Origin: Tenacibaculum sp. 1_MG-2023
Lineage (GTDB): Bacteria; Bacteroidota; Bacteroidia; Flavobacteriales; Flavobacteriaceae
NCBI RefSeq assembly: GCF_030547425.1
Contig: NZ_JAUORH010000002.1
Location: 124,001 to 188,000, forward strand
Direction of reading: 5' to 3'
DNA length: 64,000 nt
The notes below the pieces were generated by a model that worked only from the letters and a program-made list of their open reading frames with translations, searched no databases and had not been told where the DNA came from. Positions 1 to 6,851 of this stretch are shown piece after piece. The translations under genes were made by a program, and so were the position numbers. Every line of letters begins with the position of its first letter. Position 1 is the stretch's first letter.

Positions 1-110
1 ACGATGAAAAACCACATCATCATTTTACCATAACTAGCACCAAATGGTTTCACACCACCTCCGCCCCAGGTCTCTTTGTTGTCAGAATTTACAGCAATAT
101 TTGCTCCCAT
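1..110 (-). CDS. Cytochrome c oxidase subunit III, N-terminal fragment (runs off the window)
   Basis: Only the first 36 or so codons are present, reading from the ATG at 110 towards the left edge. The peptide begins MGANIAVNSDNKETWGGGG and continues KPFGASYGKMMMWFF. This is the start of the longer flavobacterial heme-copper oxidase subunit III, an inner-membrane part of the terminal oxidase, and the hydrophobic stretch at the edge would be its first membrane helix. It lies 56 bp downstream of another subunit III gene on the same strand, a tandem arrangement common in flavobacterial cyoE-coxC regions. The assignment rests on this N-terminus and on context. Confidence 0.75.
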   Translation of the reverse strand, partial: MGANIAVNSDNKETWGGGGVKPFGASYGKMMMWFFI

Positions 111-166
111 AAATCTCTTATTGTTAATTTTTGTTAAATCAGTGCGCCAAAATTACGCATTTTTCA

Positions 167-751
167 TCATCTAATAAAATAGAAAAAGAAAAATAGATAA
201 ATCCATAGTACATCAACGAAATGCCAAAAGATTGCACCGAGTTCAAACCCAAGCATATCGGTTGAAGAATACTTCTTTTTAAAATGATTATAAATAACAA
301 CTAAAAGCACTATTACACCTGCTAACAGGTGTAAAATATGCATAAATGTTATTCCTATAATAAACGATGTAGACACCGTACTCTCAGGTCCTGTGAAATA
401 AAGCCCTACAGCCTTTAATTCATTAAACCCTACATATTGATACCATACAAAACCTAAACCAAGTACTAACGTAACTAACAACAAAGTAAATGAAGCTTGT
501 ATGTTATCTTTTTTTAATAGTTTTTGAGAAAAAAACAACGTAATACTACTTAATACTATTAGTACAGTACTAATATAAAACGCTTGTGGTAAATCGAACG
601 TTACCCAATCTTCACGATTCATACTAACAACATAAGCACTTGTTAATCCTGCAAAAAACATCACCATACTAATCATGGAAATCCACAACATTGGTTTTGC
701 TGATTTACGCTTGGCTACTTTTAATTCTTCTTGTAACGTTTGTTCACTCAT
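167..751 (-). CDS. Cytochrome c oxidase subunit III (heme-copper oxidase subunit 3)
   Basis: The 194-residue protein has about five membrane segments (roughly 20-42, 57-75, 86-106, 127-153 and 170-192), matching short subunit III proteins of caa3/cbb3-like oxidases. Features typical of the family are MISMVMFFAGLTSAYVV near the N-terminus, FIIGITFMHILHLLAG in the fourth segment and FWHFVDVLWIYLF at the end. Subunit III supports the catalytic subunit of the aerobic terminal oxidase in the inner membrane and has no redox centre. Its ATG overlaps the stop codon of cyoE as TAATG, so the two genes are probably translationally coupled, and a second subunit III gene follows. Confidence 0.93.
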   Translation of the reverse strand: MSEQTLQEELKVAKRKSAKPMLWISMISMVMFFAGLTSAYVVSMNREDWVTFDLPQAFYISTVLIVLSSITLFFSQKLLKKDNIQASFTLLLVTLVLGLGFVWYQYVGFNELKAVGLYFTGPESTVSTSFIIGITFMHILHLLAGVIVLLVVIYNHFKKKYSSTDMLGFELGAIFWHFVDVLWIYLFFFFYFIR

Positions 752-1653
752 TAGTGTAAAAATTTATCTACCACATATATAATGGGTACTATTGTAATGT
801 AAAAAACACTTGCTAGCATTAACTTTCTTGCATCGGTGTTTTTTTCTGTTTTATATAATTGAACTGCATAATAAAGCATTAGTAACCCTAATAACAAAAT
901 AACTACCGCTGTTAATGGGTATATATAGAAGTTACCTGTTACTTTTAATACAGGTGCAATCGACATTAAAATCATAATACATGTATAAAAGATAATCTGA
1001 ACAACTGCCCCTTTATCTTTCTTATCCATAGGAAGCATATGCAACCCTGCCTTATTATATTCTTCAAATTGTAACCAACCAATTGCCCAAAAATGTGGAA
1101 ACTGCCAAAAAAACTGAATCATAAATAAAAATCCAGCTTCAATACCAAACTTACCTGTTGCAGCTACCCACCCTAACATAAAAGGGATAGCTCCTGGAAT
1201 CGCTCCTACAAAAACAGCCAAAGGTGTTATAGCTTTTAACGGCGTGTATGCACTCGTATATAAGAATATAGAAATAGCTCCAAACAAAGCACATTTTGGA
1301 TTGATAGCATATAAAATAGCAATACCAGCAATTGTAAATAACGTTGCTATAATCAAAGCTGTCGTTGTTGACATTCTTCCTGAAGGTAACGGACGGTTTT
1401 TGGTACGTTGCATTACTGCATCGATATCCTTTTCTATTACTTGATTAAACGCATTTGATGCTCCAACCATTAAATACCCTCCTAAAGCTAATAAAATAAT
1501 TGTAGTATAGTTAATCGATTCTGCTCCTAATAAATATCCTGTAATAGAAGTAAAAACCACACTAATTGACAACCCAACTTTCGTTAACTGTTTAAAGTCC
1601 TTAACTATTGATTTTATGGAAGTTTTAGTATGTACAGTTGAAACAGAATCCAC
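751..1653 (-). CDS. cyoE: Protoheme IX farnesyltransferase (heme O synthase)
   Basis: This UbiA-family membrane prenyltransferase attaches a farnesyl group to heme b to give heme O for the terminal oxidase. The first aspartate-rich motif is seen in NAFNQVIEKDIDAVMQRTKNRPLP, and about nine membrane helices follow. An open frame extends upstream to an ATG at 1740, giving 329 residues. I prefer the GTG at 1653 (300 residues, the usual length), because a consensus -7 element TATCTTTG (1675-1682, minus strand) lies inside the longer version and the extra 29 residues look unlike the family. The gene leads a cyoE-coxC-coxC run. The start choice is inference; the identity is firm. Confidence 0.93.
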   Translation of the reverse strand: MDSVSTVHTKTSIKSIVKDFKQLTKVGLSISVVFTSITGYLLGAESINYTTIILLALGGYLMVGASNAFNQVIEKDIDAVMQRTKNRPLPSGRMSTTTALIIATLFTIAGIAILYAINPKCALFGAISIFLYTSAYTPLKAITPLAVFVGAIPGAIPFMLGWVAATGKFGIEAGFLFMIQFFWQFPHFWAIGWLQFEEYNKAGLHMLPMDKKDKGAVVQIIFYTCIMILMSIAPVLKVTGNFYIYPLTAVVILLLGLLMLYYAVQLYKTEKNTDARKLMLASVFYITIVPIIYVVDKFLH

Positions 1654-1674
1654 TTTTAATTTTAAAAATTTCTG

Positions 1675-1682
1675 CAAAGATA
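1675..1682 (-). promoter_or_regulatory. Candidate -7 promoter element for cyoE
   Basis: The minus strand reads TATCTTTG, an exact match to the Bacteroidota -7 consensus TAnnTTTG, about 20 bp upstream of the GTG at 1653. No convincing -33 TTTG was found at the right distance. Confidence 0.4.
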
Positions 1683-1746
1683 TTCCATTCTTATTGAACC
1701 ACCATATATTTTTATTGGAATTAAAATTGAAAAAAAACAAAAACTA

Positions 1747-1777
1747 TTTTGTAATTAAAAAAATGATATTATATTTG
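1747..1777 (+). promoter_or_regulatory. Promoter of the tRNA-Gly/Leu/Leu group
   Basis: TTTTG at 1747-1751 serves as -33 element and TATATTTG at 1770-1777 as -7 element, with an 18-bp spacer. This is a full match to the Bacteroidota housekeeping promoter. Transcription would start near 1783, about 40 bp before the tRNA-Gly gene. Confidence 0.65.
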
Positions 1778-1825
1778 CACCCGCATTCGCAGTAATGCAC
1801 GTTCATTAAAATAATTTTTGACTAC

Positions 1826-1897
1826 GCGAAAGTAGCTCAGGGGTAGAGCATCACCTTGCCAAGGTGAGGGTCGCGGGTTCAAATCCCGTCTTTCGCT
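1826..1897 (+). tRNA. tRNA-Gly (anticodon GCC)
   Basis: The 72-nt cloverleaf folds fully. The acceptor stem is GCGAAAG with CTTTCGC, the D stem GCTC/GAGC, the anticodon stem TCACC/GGTGA around the loop TTGCCAA (anticodon GCC), and the T arm GCGGG-TTCAAAT-CCCGT. The discriminator base is T and CCA is not encoded. It is the first gene of a three-tRNA group. Confidence 0.95.
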
Positions 1898-1920
1898 CAA
1901 TCCTTTTTAAAAGAGAATAT

Positions 1921-2009
1921 GCTGAAGTGGTGGAATTGGTAGACACGTTGGACTTAAAATCCAATGAGCCGTAATGCTCGTGCGGGTTCAAGTCCCGCCT
2001 TCAGTACCA
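1921..2009 (+). tRNA. tRNA-Leu (anticodon TAA), copy 1
   Basis: This is a class II tRNA with a long variable arm. The acceptor stem is GCTGAAG/CTTCAGT, and the anticodon stem TTGGA/TCCAA encloses CTTAAAA with anticodon TAA. The variable-arm stem is GAGC/GCTC. CCA is encoded (2007-2009). It lies 23 bp after tRNA-Gly and 61 bp before a near-identical second copy. Confidence 0.95.
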
Positions 2010-2010
2010 A

Positions 2011-2038
2011 GAAACCTCACTTGTATGAGTGAGGTTTC
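2011..2038 (+). terminator. Hairpin between the two tRNA-Leu genes
   Basis: GAAACCTCAC (2011-2020) pairs with GTGAGGTTTC (2029-2038) around an 8-nt loop, followed by ATTTT. It could terminate or mark processing between the duplicated tRNAs. Confidence 0.55.
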
Positions 2039-2070
2039 ATTTTAAAAGTAGTCATTAACAAAGCACATAC

Positions 2071-2156
2071 GCTGAAGTGGTGGAATTGGTAGACACGTTG
2101 GACTTAAAATCCAATGGGCCGTAATGCCCGTGCGGGTTCAAGTCCCGCCTTCAGTA
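2071..2156 (+). tRNA. tRNA-Leu (anticodon TAA), copy 2
   Basis: This has the same acceptor, anticodon and T arms as the copy at 1921. The only changes inside the tRNA body are two paired ones in the variable arm, whose stem is GGGC/GCCC instead of GAGC/GCTC. CCA is not encoded (the next bases are CAA), unlike copy 1. It closes the tRNA group. Confidence 0.95.
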
Positions 2157-2159
2157 CAA

Positions 2160-2191
2160 AAGCCTTAACATTTATTTGTTAAGGCTTTTTT
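2160..2191 (+). terminator. Rho-independent terminator of the tRNA group
   Basis: AAGCCTTAACA (2160-2170) pairs with TGTTAAGGCTT (2177-2187) and is followed by an uninterrupted T-run to 2192. Confidence 0.8.
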
Positions 2192-2265
2192 TGTATCTAA
2201 ACTTTTAGAAATATTCTTTGTAATGTTCCCTCAAAACCTACGTCTAAACTTCAAAATAGAAAATC

Positions 2266-2973
2266 ATGCAAAAGATATTTTTACTATTAAGTTTAGCTTT
2301 TTTCTTAAATTCTACTGCTCAAACCAACACTTTTGATGAGTTACTAAAAAAACATGTAAACACAAAAGGAAGCGTTAACTATAAAGGGTTTAAACAAGAC
2401 GAAGCTAAACTTCAAGCTTATTTAAATGAGTTAGCAAACTTAAAACCTCAAAAATCTTGGTCAGCTGCAAAAGCTAAAGCTTTTTGGGCTAATGCATATA
2501 ATGCGTACACCATTCAACTGATTTTAAACAATTACCCTCTTAAAAGTATTATGAATATTAAAAAGAAAGGTAAAGACGCATGGAGTATTCCTTTTGCTAA
2601 AGTTGACGGTAAAACCTATACCTTAAATCAAATTGAACATGAAATTTTACGTAAAAAATATAGCGACCCAAAAATTCATGTCGCTGTAAACTGCGCATCA
2701 GGCTCTTGTCCTCAATTACCAAATTATGCGTTCACAGAAAAAAATTATGAATCAAAAACTACTCTTTTAATGAAAAAGTTTATCAATGATTCTTCAAGAA
2801 ATAAAATTTCAGAAAACAAAGTTCAACTATCTAAAATATTCGAATGGTTTCAAGGAGATTTTACAAAAGAAGGACACTTAATCAATTTTCTGAATCAATA
2901 TTCAGATGTAAAAATCAATCAAAAAGCTAAAATTAGTTATTTAAAATACGATTGGTCCTTAAATGGTAGATAA
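2266..2973 (+). CDS. Secreted DUF547 domain protein
   Basis: The 235-residue protein starts with a Sec signal peptide (MQKIFLLLSLAFFLNSTAQ, cleavage near residue 19) and then forms one DUF547 domain. Typical family stretches are FWANAYNAYTIQLILNNYP, the glycine-rich loop before WSIPF, and VAVNCASGSCPQLPNYAF with two conserved cysteines. No enzymatic activity is established for the family. It is codirectional with the arsenosugar genes and lies 72 bp before the first, so it may belong to that cluster, but this is inference from position only. Confidence 0.85.
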   Translation: MQKIFLLLSLAFFLNSTAQTNTFDELLKKHVNTKGSVNYKGFKQDEAKLQAYLNELANLKPQKSWSAAKAKAFWANAYNAYTIQLILNNYPLKSIMNIKKKGKDAWSIPFAKVDGKTYTLNQIEHEILRKKYSDPKIHVAVNCASGSCPQLPNYAFTEKNYESKTTLLMKKFINDSSRNKISENKVQLSKIFEWFQGDFTKEGHLINFLNQYSDVKINQKAKISYLKYDWSLNGR

Positions 2974-3045
2974 TATCGCTACCCTTTTGTAAAATAGCAG
3001 TGAAAACAATTTGGTACTTTTACTTTTTATTAGAAACAAAATAAC

Positions 3046-3381
3046 ATGTCAAAAACATACTACGACCCTGCCGACTTACGTAAGTTTGGTAAAATAACAG
3101 AATGGAGTGAAGAACTTGGAAACAAGTTTTTTGATTATTACGGAAAAGTCTTTGAAGAAGGAGCTCTAACCGCACGTGAAAAAAGCTTAATCGCTTTAGC
3201 TGTTGCACATACAGAACAATGCCCTTATTGTATTGATGCTTATACTAAAGACGGATTACAACGAGGTATTACTAAAGAGGAAATGATGGAAGCCATTCAT
3301 GTAGGAGCTGCCATTAAAAGTGGAGCAACTTTAGTACACGGGGTTCAAATGATGAATAAAGTCAATAAATTAGAAATGTAA
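3046..3381 (+). CDS. Arsenosugar biosynthesis-associated AhpD/carboxymuconolactone decarboxylase-like protein
   Basis: The small all-helical protein (111 residues) has the AhpD-like redox site AHTEQCPYCIDAY, with Cys59 and Cys62 as a CxxC pair next to a conserved Glu and His, and a later His86 in EAIHVGAA. It matches the peroxidase-like family that travels with ArsS and ArsM. A role in thiol redox chemistry of arsenic intermediates is plausible but unproven. No signal peptide is present, so it is cytoplasmic. It is the first recognisable gene of the arsenosugar cluster and lies 105 bp before arsS. Confidence 0.88.
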   Translation: MSKTYYDPADLRKFGKITEWSEELGNKFFDYYGKVFEEGALTAREKSLIALAVAHTEQCPYCIDAYTKDGLQRGITKEEMMEAIHVGAAIKSGATLVHGVQMMNKVNKLEM

Positions 3382-3486
3382 GCAGAGAACATATTTTGAT
3401 TGAAAGTACACTAGGAACTAGTCAAATGATATTAAATACTAAAAATGATGAGAAGCTGACCTTATTTCAGCTTAATAGAAAGGATA

Positions 3487-4539
3487 ATGAAAAAATCTTT
3501 AAAATCTAGAAACAACGATTTAGCAAACACGCAACGACAGCTTGAAATTTTATCAAACGGAATTTTTGCTGATGGTAAACTTCCTACGTTTGCAAAAAAA
3601 CTTAAAGAAATCAATCAATTTCCATTACGTCCTAAGAAATTAGAAATTCTTCAAATTAATTTAGGGTACATGTGTAATCAAGTTTGCGCACATTGCCATG
3701 TAGATGCGGGTCCTGACCGAAAAGAAATCATGACTACAGAAACCATGGAGCAATGTCTAGACGTGATTAGAAAAACTGGAGCACATACCTTAGATTTAAC
3801 AGGTGGCGCACCTGAAATGAATCCGAACTTTCGATGGTTTGTAGAAGAAGCTTCAAAAGCAGGAATTAAAGATTTTATTGTGCGCTCTAACTTAACTATT
3901 ATTAGAGCAAATAAGAAGTATTACGATTTACCCGAATTCTTTAAAAAGCACAATGTACATGTAGTTTCTTCTATGCCACATTGGACTCGTGGAAAAACCG
4001 ACAAGCAACGTGGTGATGGAGTTTTCGATAAATCTATTGAAGCTTTAAAAATGCTAAATGCTGTGGGATATGGAATTAAAGAAACTGGTTTACAACTAGA
4101 TTTAGTCTATAACCCATCAGGAGCTTTTTTACCAGGAGATCAGGTAGCCTTAGAAAATGACTTTAAAAAAGCCTTAGATGAAGATTTTGGAATCTCATTC
4201 AATAATTTATTTGCAATTACCAATTTACCTATCAGTAGATTTTTAGATTACCTAATTGCTTCTGAAAATTATGAAGACTATATGTATTCATTAGTAGAAG
4301 CCTACAACCCAATCGCAGTAGAAAATGTAATGTGCACCAATACCTTATCAATAAGCTGGAATGGATATTTATATGATTGCGATTTCAATCAAATGCTAAA
4401 CCTGAAAGTAGCAAGTAAATCACAACACATTTCTGAATATAACGAAGCATTGTTACAAAACAGGAATATTATTATCAATCAACACTGTTATGGTTGTACT
4501 GCTGGCGCAGGAAGTAGCTGTCAAGGTACAGTAGCATAG
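3487..4539 (+). CDS. arsS: Arsenosugar biosynthesis radical SAM protein ArsS
   Basis: The 350-residue radical SAM enzyme carries the iron-sulfur motif MCNQVCAHC (Cys63, Cys67, Cys70), followed by DLTGGAPEMNP for SAM binding. The C-terminal DUF3641 region has DCDFNQML and a cysteine cluster CYGCTAGAGSSC. In characterised systems ArsS transfers the 5'-deoxyadenosyl group of SAM to dimethylarsenite, giving the arsenic-carbon bond of arsenosugars. Some family members are selenoproteins; here the frame has no internal TGA and reads Cys in DCDFNQ. It sits in the middle of the cluster with arsM, the nucleoside phosphorylase and the glycosyltransferase. Confidence 0.95.
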   Translation: MKKSLKSRNNDLANTQRQLEILSNGIFADGKLPTFAKKLKEINQFPLRPKKLEILQINLGYMCNQVCAHCHVDAGPDRKEIMTTETMEQCLDVIRKTGAHTLDLTGGAPEMNPNFRWFVEEASKAGIKDFIVRSNLTIIRANKKYYDLPEFFKKHNVHVVSSMPHWTRGKTDKQRGDGVFDKSIEALKMLNAVGYGIKETGLQLDLVYNPSGAFLPGDQVALENDFKKALDEDFGISFNNLFAITNLPISRFLDYLIASENYEDYMYSLVEAYNPIAVENVMCTNTLSISWNGYLYDCDFNQMLNLKVASKSQHISEYNEALLQNRNIIINQHCYGCTAGAGSSCQGTVA

Positions 4540-4558
4540 TTCAATGAATTAATGTAGT

Positions 4559-4617
4559 AATGTCACATCGAGTGGTTTTTCTCGACATTTTGGAAGAAAA
4601 ATTGTATCGAGATGTAA
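4559..4617 (+). repeat. Degenerate interspersed repeat (TGTCA...TCGAG type)
   Basis: The intergenic sequence between arsS and the rhodanese gene reads ATGTCACATCGAGTGG and ends ATTGTATCGAGATGTAATC. It resembles the reverse complement of the 11006-11104 element over about 55 bp. A 74-codon open frame across it is not credible as a gene. Confidence 0.55.
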
Positions 4618-4668
4618 TCACTTTAATTTTCTATAGACTTCATCAAACACCATTGAATATCTTTAAAC

Positions 4669-5181
4669 ATGAAAAATCTCATCTTTCTCATATTTTTAAT
4701 GTCCCTAAATTCTTTTTCTCAAAAGAACTTACAACAGTTATTGAAAAAACACAACACCGAAAGTGTTCCGTATATTTCTATTAGTGAACTACAAAAAGAA
4801 ATGCCTTTCGACTCCGCTCAAGGTAACGGCATAATTATACTAGACGCTAGAGAACCCAAAGAATTTGAGGTCAGTCATATCAAGAATGCTATGTGTGTTG
4901 GTTATGATTTTTTCAACTTAGAAAACACCTTAAAAAAACTCCCAAAAAACAAAAACACCAAAATTGTGGTGTATTGTTCTTTAGGAATTCGTTCAGAAGA
5001 CATTGCCGAAAAGCTACAAAAAGAAAATTACACTAATGTTTTTAATCTTTATGGTGGTATTTTTGAATGGAAAAATAAAGGAAACACAATCGTCAATCCA
5101 CAAAACAATCCTACAGAAAAAGTCCATGCTTTCAATAAAGAATGGAGTAAATGGTTACATAAAGGAGAAAAAAATATATGA
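4669..5181 (+). CDS. Exported rhodanese-like protein with a repeat-derived insertion
   Basis: A signal peptide (MKNLIFLIFLMSLNSFSQ) precedes one rhodanese domain: IILDAREPKEFEVSHI, then the active-site loop CSLGIRSED with the catalytic Cys, then NLYGGIFEWKN. Rhodaneses move sulfur from a persulfide cysteine; the substrate here is unknown and the protein should act outside the cytoplasm. Just before the domain, residues PFDSAQGNG are encoded by an interspersed repeat (4804-4823) inserted in frame. The stop overlaps the start of the following glycosyltransferase (ATGA), so the two are coupled. Its role in arsenosugar formation is unknown. Confidence 0.88.
   Translation: MKNLIFLIFLMSLNSFSQKNLQQLLKKHNTESVPYISISELQKEMPFDSAQGNGIIILDAREPKEFEVSHIKNAMCVGYDFFNLENTLKKLPKNKNTKIVVYCSLGIRSEDIAEKLQKENYTNVFNLYGGIFEWKNKGNTIVNPQNNPTEKVHAFNKEWSKWLHKGEKNI
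4804..4823 (+). repeat. Interspersed palindromic repeat inside the rhodanese gene
   Basis: CCTTTCGACTCCGCTCAAGG has CCTT/AAGG ends and a core shared with 5832-5851 (minus) and 54421-54440 (plus). It is translated as PFDSAQG and keeps the reading frame. Confidence 0.75.
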
Positions 5182-5813
5182 ATAATCAAAATGAAGTGTC
5201 ATTTCGAGGGCAGTCGAGAAATCTTCTTCTAATATTTACTAGAAACCCAGAATTAGGTAAAGTAAAAACACGTTTAGCTAAAACAATTGGAGACGAAGCT
5301 GCGTTAGATATTTATAAATTCTTATTAGAACACACAAAACAAGTCACCCAAAATTTATCTTGTGACAAAGCTGTATACTACTCGGTAAAAGTTCGTGAAA
5401 ATGATATTTGGGACGCTACCCTATATCAAAAGCACCTGCAAGATGGAAACGATTTAGGTATACGAATGCACAACGCTTTTCAACAAGCATTTTCTTCAGG
5501 ATATGAAAAAGTCGTAATTATTGGTAGTGATTTACCTGATTTAACTTCCGAACACATCAATCAAGCTTTTGAAAAATTGAATTCTAATGATGTAGTTATG
5601 GGGCCTGCAGAAGATGGTGGTTATTACCTATTTGGCATGAAAAAACTCCATGCTAATATTTTTCAATATAAAGACTGGGGAACCTCAACTGTTAGAAAAG
5701 ACACCTTAAACGATTTACAAAACGAATCAGTACATTTGTTAGAAACCTTAAATGATGTAGATGTTTTTGACGACATCAAAAACAACCCAGTATTCAATCA
5801 ATTTTTAAACTAA
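5178..5813 (+). CDS. TIGR04282-type arsenosugar biosynthesis glycosyltransferase
   Basis: The 211-residue protein has the family opening LLLIFTRNPELGKVKTRLAKTIG (a nucleotidyltransferase-like GT-A fold), then VVIIGSDLPDLT with an acidic metal site and GPAEDGGYYLFG. It is thought to act on the ribosyl-arsenic intermediate released by the nucleoside phosphorylase to build the sugar part of arsenosugars. The first 14 residues include NEVSFRGQSR, encoded by an interspersed repeat (5197-5224), so the usual N-terminus appears to have been extended by a repeat insertion. The start overlaps the rhodanese stop by four bases. Confidence 0.9.
   Translation: MNNQNEVSFRGQSRNLLLIFTRNPELGKVKTRLAKTIGDEAALDIYKFLLEHTKQVTQNLSCDKAVYYSVKVRENDIWDATLYQKHLQDGNDLGIRMHNAFQQAFSSGYEKVVIIGSDLPDLTSEHINQAFEKLNSNDVVMGPAEDGGYYLFGMKKLHANIFQYKDWGTSTVRKDTLNDLQNESVHLLETLNDVDVFDDIKNNPVFNQFLN
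5197..5224 (+). repeat. Interspersed repeat overlapping the glycosyltransferase start
   Basis: TGTCATTTCGAGGGCAGTCG followed by AGAAATCT is the flavobacterial TGTCATTTCGAG...CGAGAAATCT repeat type. It is translated here as the atypical N-terminus of the glycosyltransferase. Confidence 0.65.
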
Positions 5814-5814
5814 C

Positions 5815-5861
5815 CGTCATTACGAGGTGTTCATTGAGCGAAGTCGAAATGATTGACGATG
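5815..5861 (+). repeat. Interspersed inverted repeat after the glycosyltransferase gene
   Basis: CGTCATTACGAGG on the left and AATGATTGACGATG on the right flank CATTGAGCGAAGTCGAAATG (5832-5851). The reverse complement of that core, CATTTCGACTTCGCTCAATG, matches the element in the rhodanese gene at most positions. Confidence 0.65.
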
Positions 5862-5932
5862 TAATTTGTTTATTTTAAATCATAAAACAAAGACTATTCC
5901 ATTAACACTTGGACTGACAAACACAATATAAA

Positions 5933-6751
5933 ATGCTAAAAAAACAACAACTACAAGAAACACAAGAATTTCTTCAACACAAAGGAATTACCAACCCAGA
6001 AATAGGAATTGTTTTAGGAACAGGATTAGGAAAATTAGTAGATGAAATAACCATTGAACATGAAGTACCGTATACTGATATTCCACACTTTCCCAAAGCA
6101 ACTGTAGAATTTCATTCCGGAAAACTTATTTACGGAACCTTATCGGGTAAAAAAGTTATAGTTATGTCGGGTCGTTTTCATATGTATGAAGGATATAATT
6201 TATGGGAAGTGACCTACGGTATTAGAACCATGCATTCATTAGGTATTAGAACTTTGTTAGTTTCTAATGCTGCAGGCGCTATCAACCTTTCTTATAAAAA
6301 AGGGGATTTGATGTTGCTTGAAGATCACTTGAATTTACAAGGAGGTTCCCCCCTAGCCTTTAAAGGAGCAAACGAGTTTGGGAATATTTTTGCCGATATG
6401 TTAGAACCATATTCAAAAAAATTGAACACTCAACTGAAAGCTATTGCTAAAGCTAACGACATAGACCTGAAAGAAGGTGTATATGCAAGTGTTGTAGGTC
6501 CGCAATTGGAAACTAGAGCTGAATACAGAATGTTACAAATTTTAGAAGTAGATGCAGTAGGAATGAGCACTGTTCCTGAAGTTATCGTAGCAAAACAACT
6601 CAACATTCCATGTGCAGCCGTTTCGGTATTAACTGATGAGTGTGACCCAAAAAACTTACAACCTGTAGATATTACTGAAATCATTGCAGTTGCTGGAAAA
6701 GCAGAACCAAAAATGATTACGCTTTTTAAAGAATTGATAAAAATAGTTTAG
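5933..6751 (+). CDS. Purine nucleoside phosphorylase (inosine/guanosine type)
   Basis: The 272-residue class II purine nucleoside phosphorylase shows the phosphate-binding start IGIVLGTGLGKLVDEI, FHMYEGY, VSNAAGAIN, and the purine-site segment GPQLETRAEYRM followed by VDAVGMSTVPEV. It cleaves purine ribonucleosides with phosphate. In arsenosugar clusters its proposed job is to remove adenine from the 5'-deoxyadenosyl-dimethylarsine made by ArsS, leaving an arsinoyl ribose phosphate for the glycosyltransferase. It may equally serve normal purine salvage. It is co-directional, 119 bp after the glycosyltransferase and 100 bp before arsM. Confidence 0.92.
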   Translation: MLKKQQLQETQEFLQHKGITNPEIGIVLGTGLGKLVDEITIEHEVPYTDIPHFPKATVEFHSGKLIYGTLSGKKVIVMSGRFHMYEGYNLWEVTYGIRTMHSLGIRTLLVSNAAGAINLSYKKGDLMLLEDHLNLQGGSPLAFKGANEFGNIFADMLEPYSKKLNTQLKAIAKANDIDLKEGVYASVVGPQLETRAEYRMLQILEVDAVGMSTVPEVIVAKQLNIPCAAVSVLTDECDPKNLQPVDITEIIAVAGKAEPKMITLFKELIKIV

Positions 6752-6765
6752 CAGTAAACAGTCCT

Positions 6766-6790
6766 CAGTATGCACTAAAATAGCATACTG
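6766..6790 (+). repeat. Inverted repeat between the phosphorylase gene and arsM
   Basis: CAGTATGC (6766-6773) and GCATACTG (6783-6790) form an 8-bp stem with a 9-nt loop. No T-run follows, so it does not look like an ordinary terminator. It adjoins the heptanucleotide tandem repeat. Confidence 0.5.
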
Positions 6791-6793
6791 TTA

Positions 6794-6849
6794 ACTGAAT
6801 ACTGAATACTGAATACTGAATACTGAATACTGAATACTGAATACTGAAA
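6794..6849 (+). repeat. Tandem heptanucleotide repeat upstream of arsM
   Basis: Seven perfect copies of ACTGAAT (6794-6842) and an eighth ending in A (6843-6849) stop two bases before the arsM ATG at 6852. They occupy the whole 5' leader where ribosome contact would occur. Confidence 0.9.
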
Positions 6850-6851
6850 AT

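Noticed and set aside
3453..3473. Small inverted repeat AAGCTGA/TCAGCTT before arsS
   Set aside because: Only seven base pairs and no T-run; too weak to call a terminator or attenuator.
3487..4539. ArsS as a selenoprotein
   Set aside because: Some relatives use selenocysteine, but this frame has no internal TGA and reads Cys at DCDFNQ, so no recoding is needed.
4560..4784. 74-codon open frame between arsS and the rhodanese gene
   Set aside because: It runs across an interspersed repeat and into the rhodanese gene in another frame; its product has no protein-like pattern.
6794..6849. Short CRISPR-like array before arsM
   Set aside because: The units are contiguous 7-mers without spacers and no cas genes are present; it is a simple tandem repeat.
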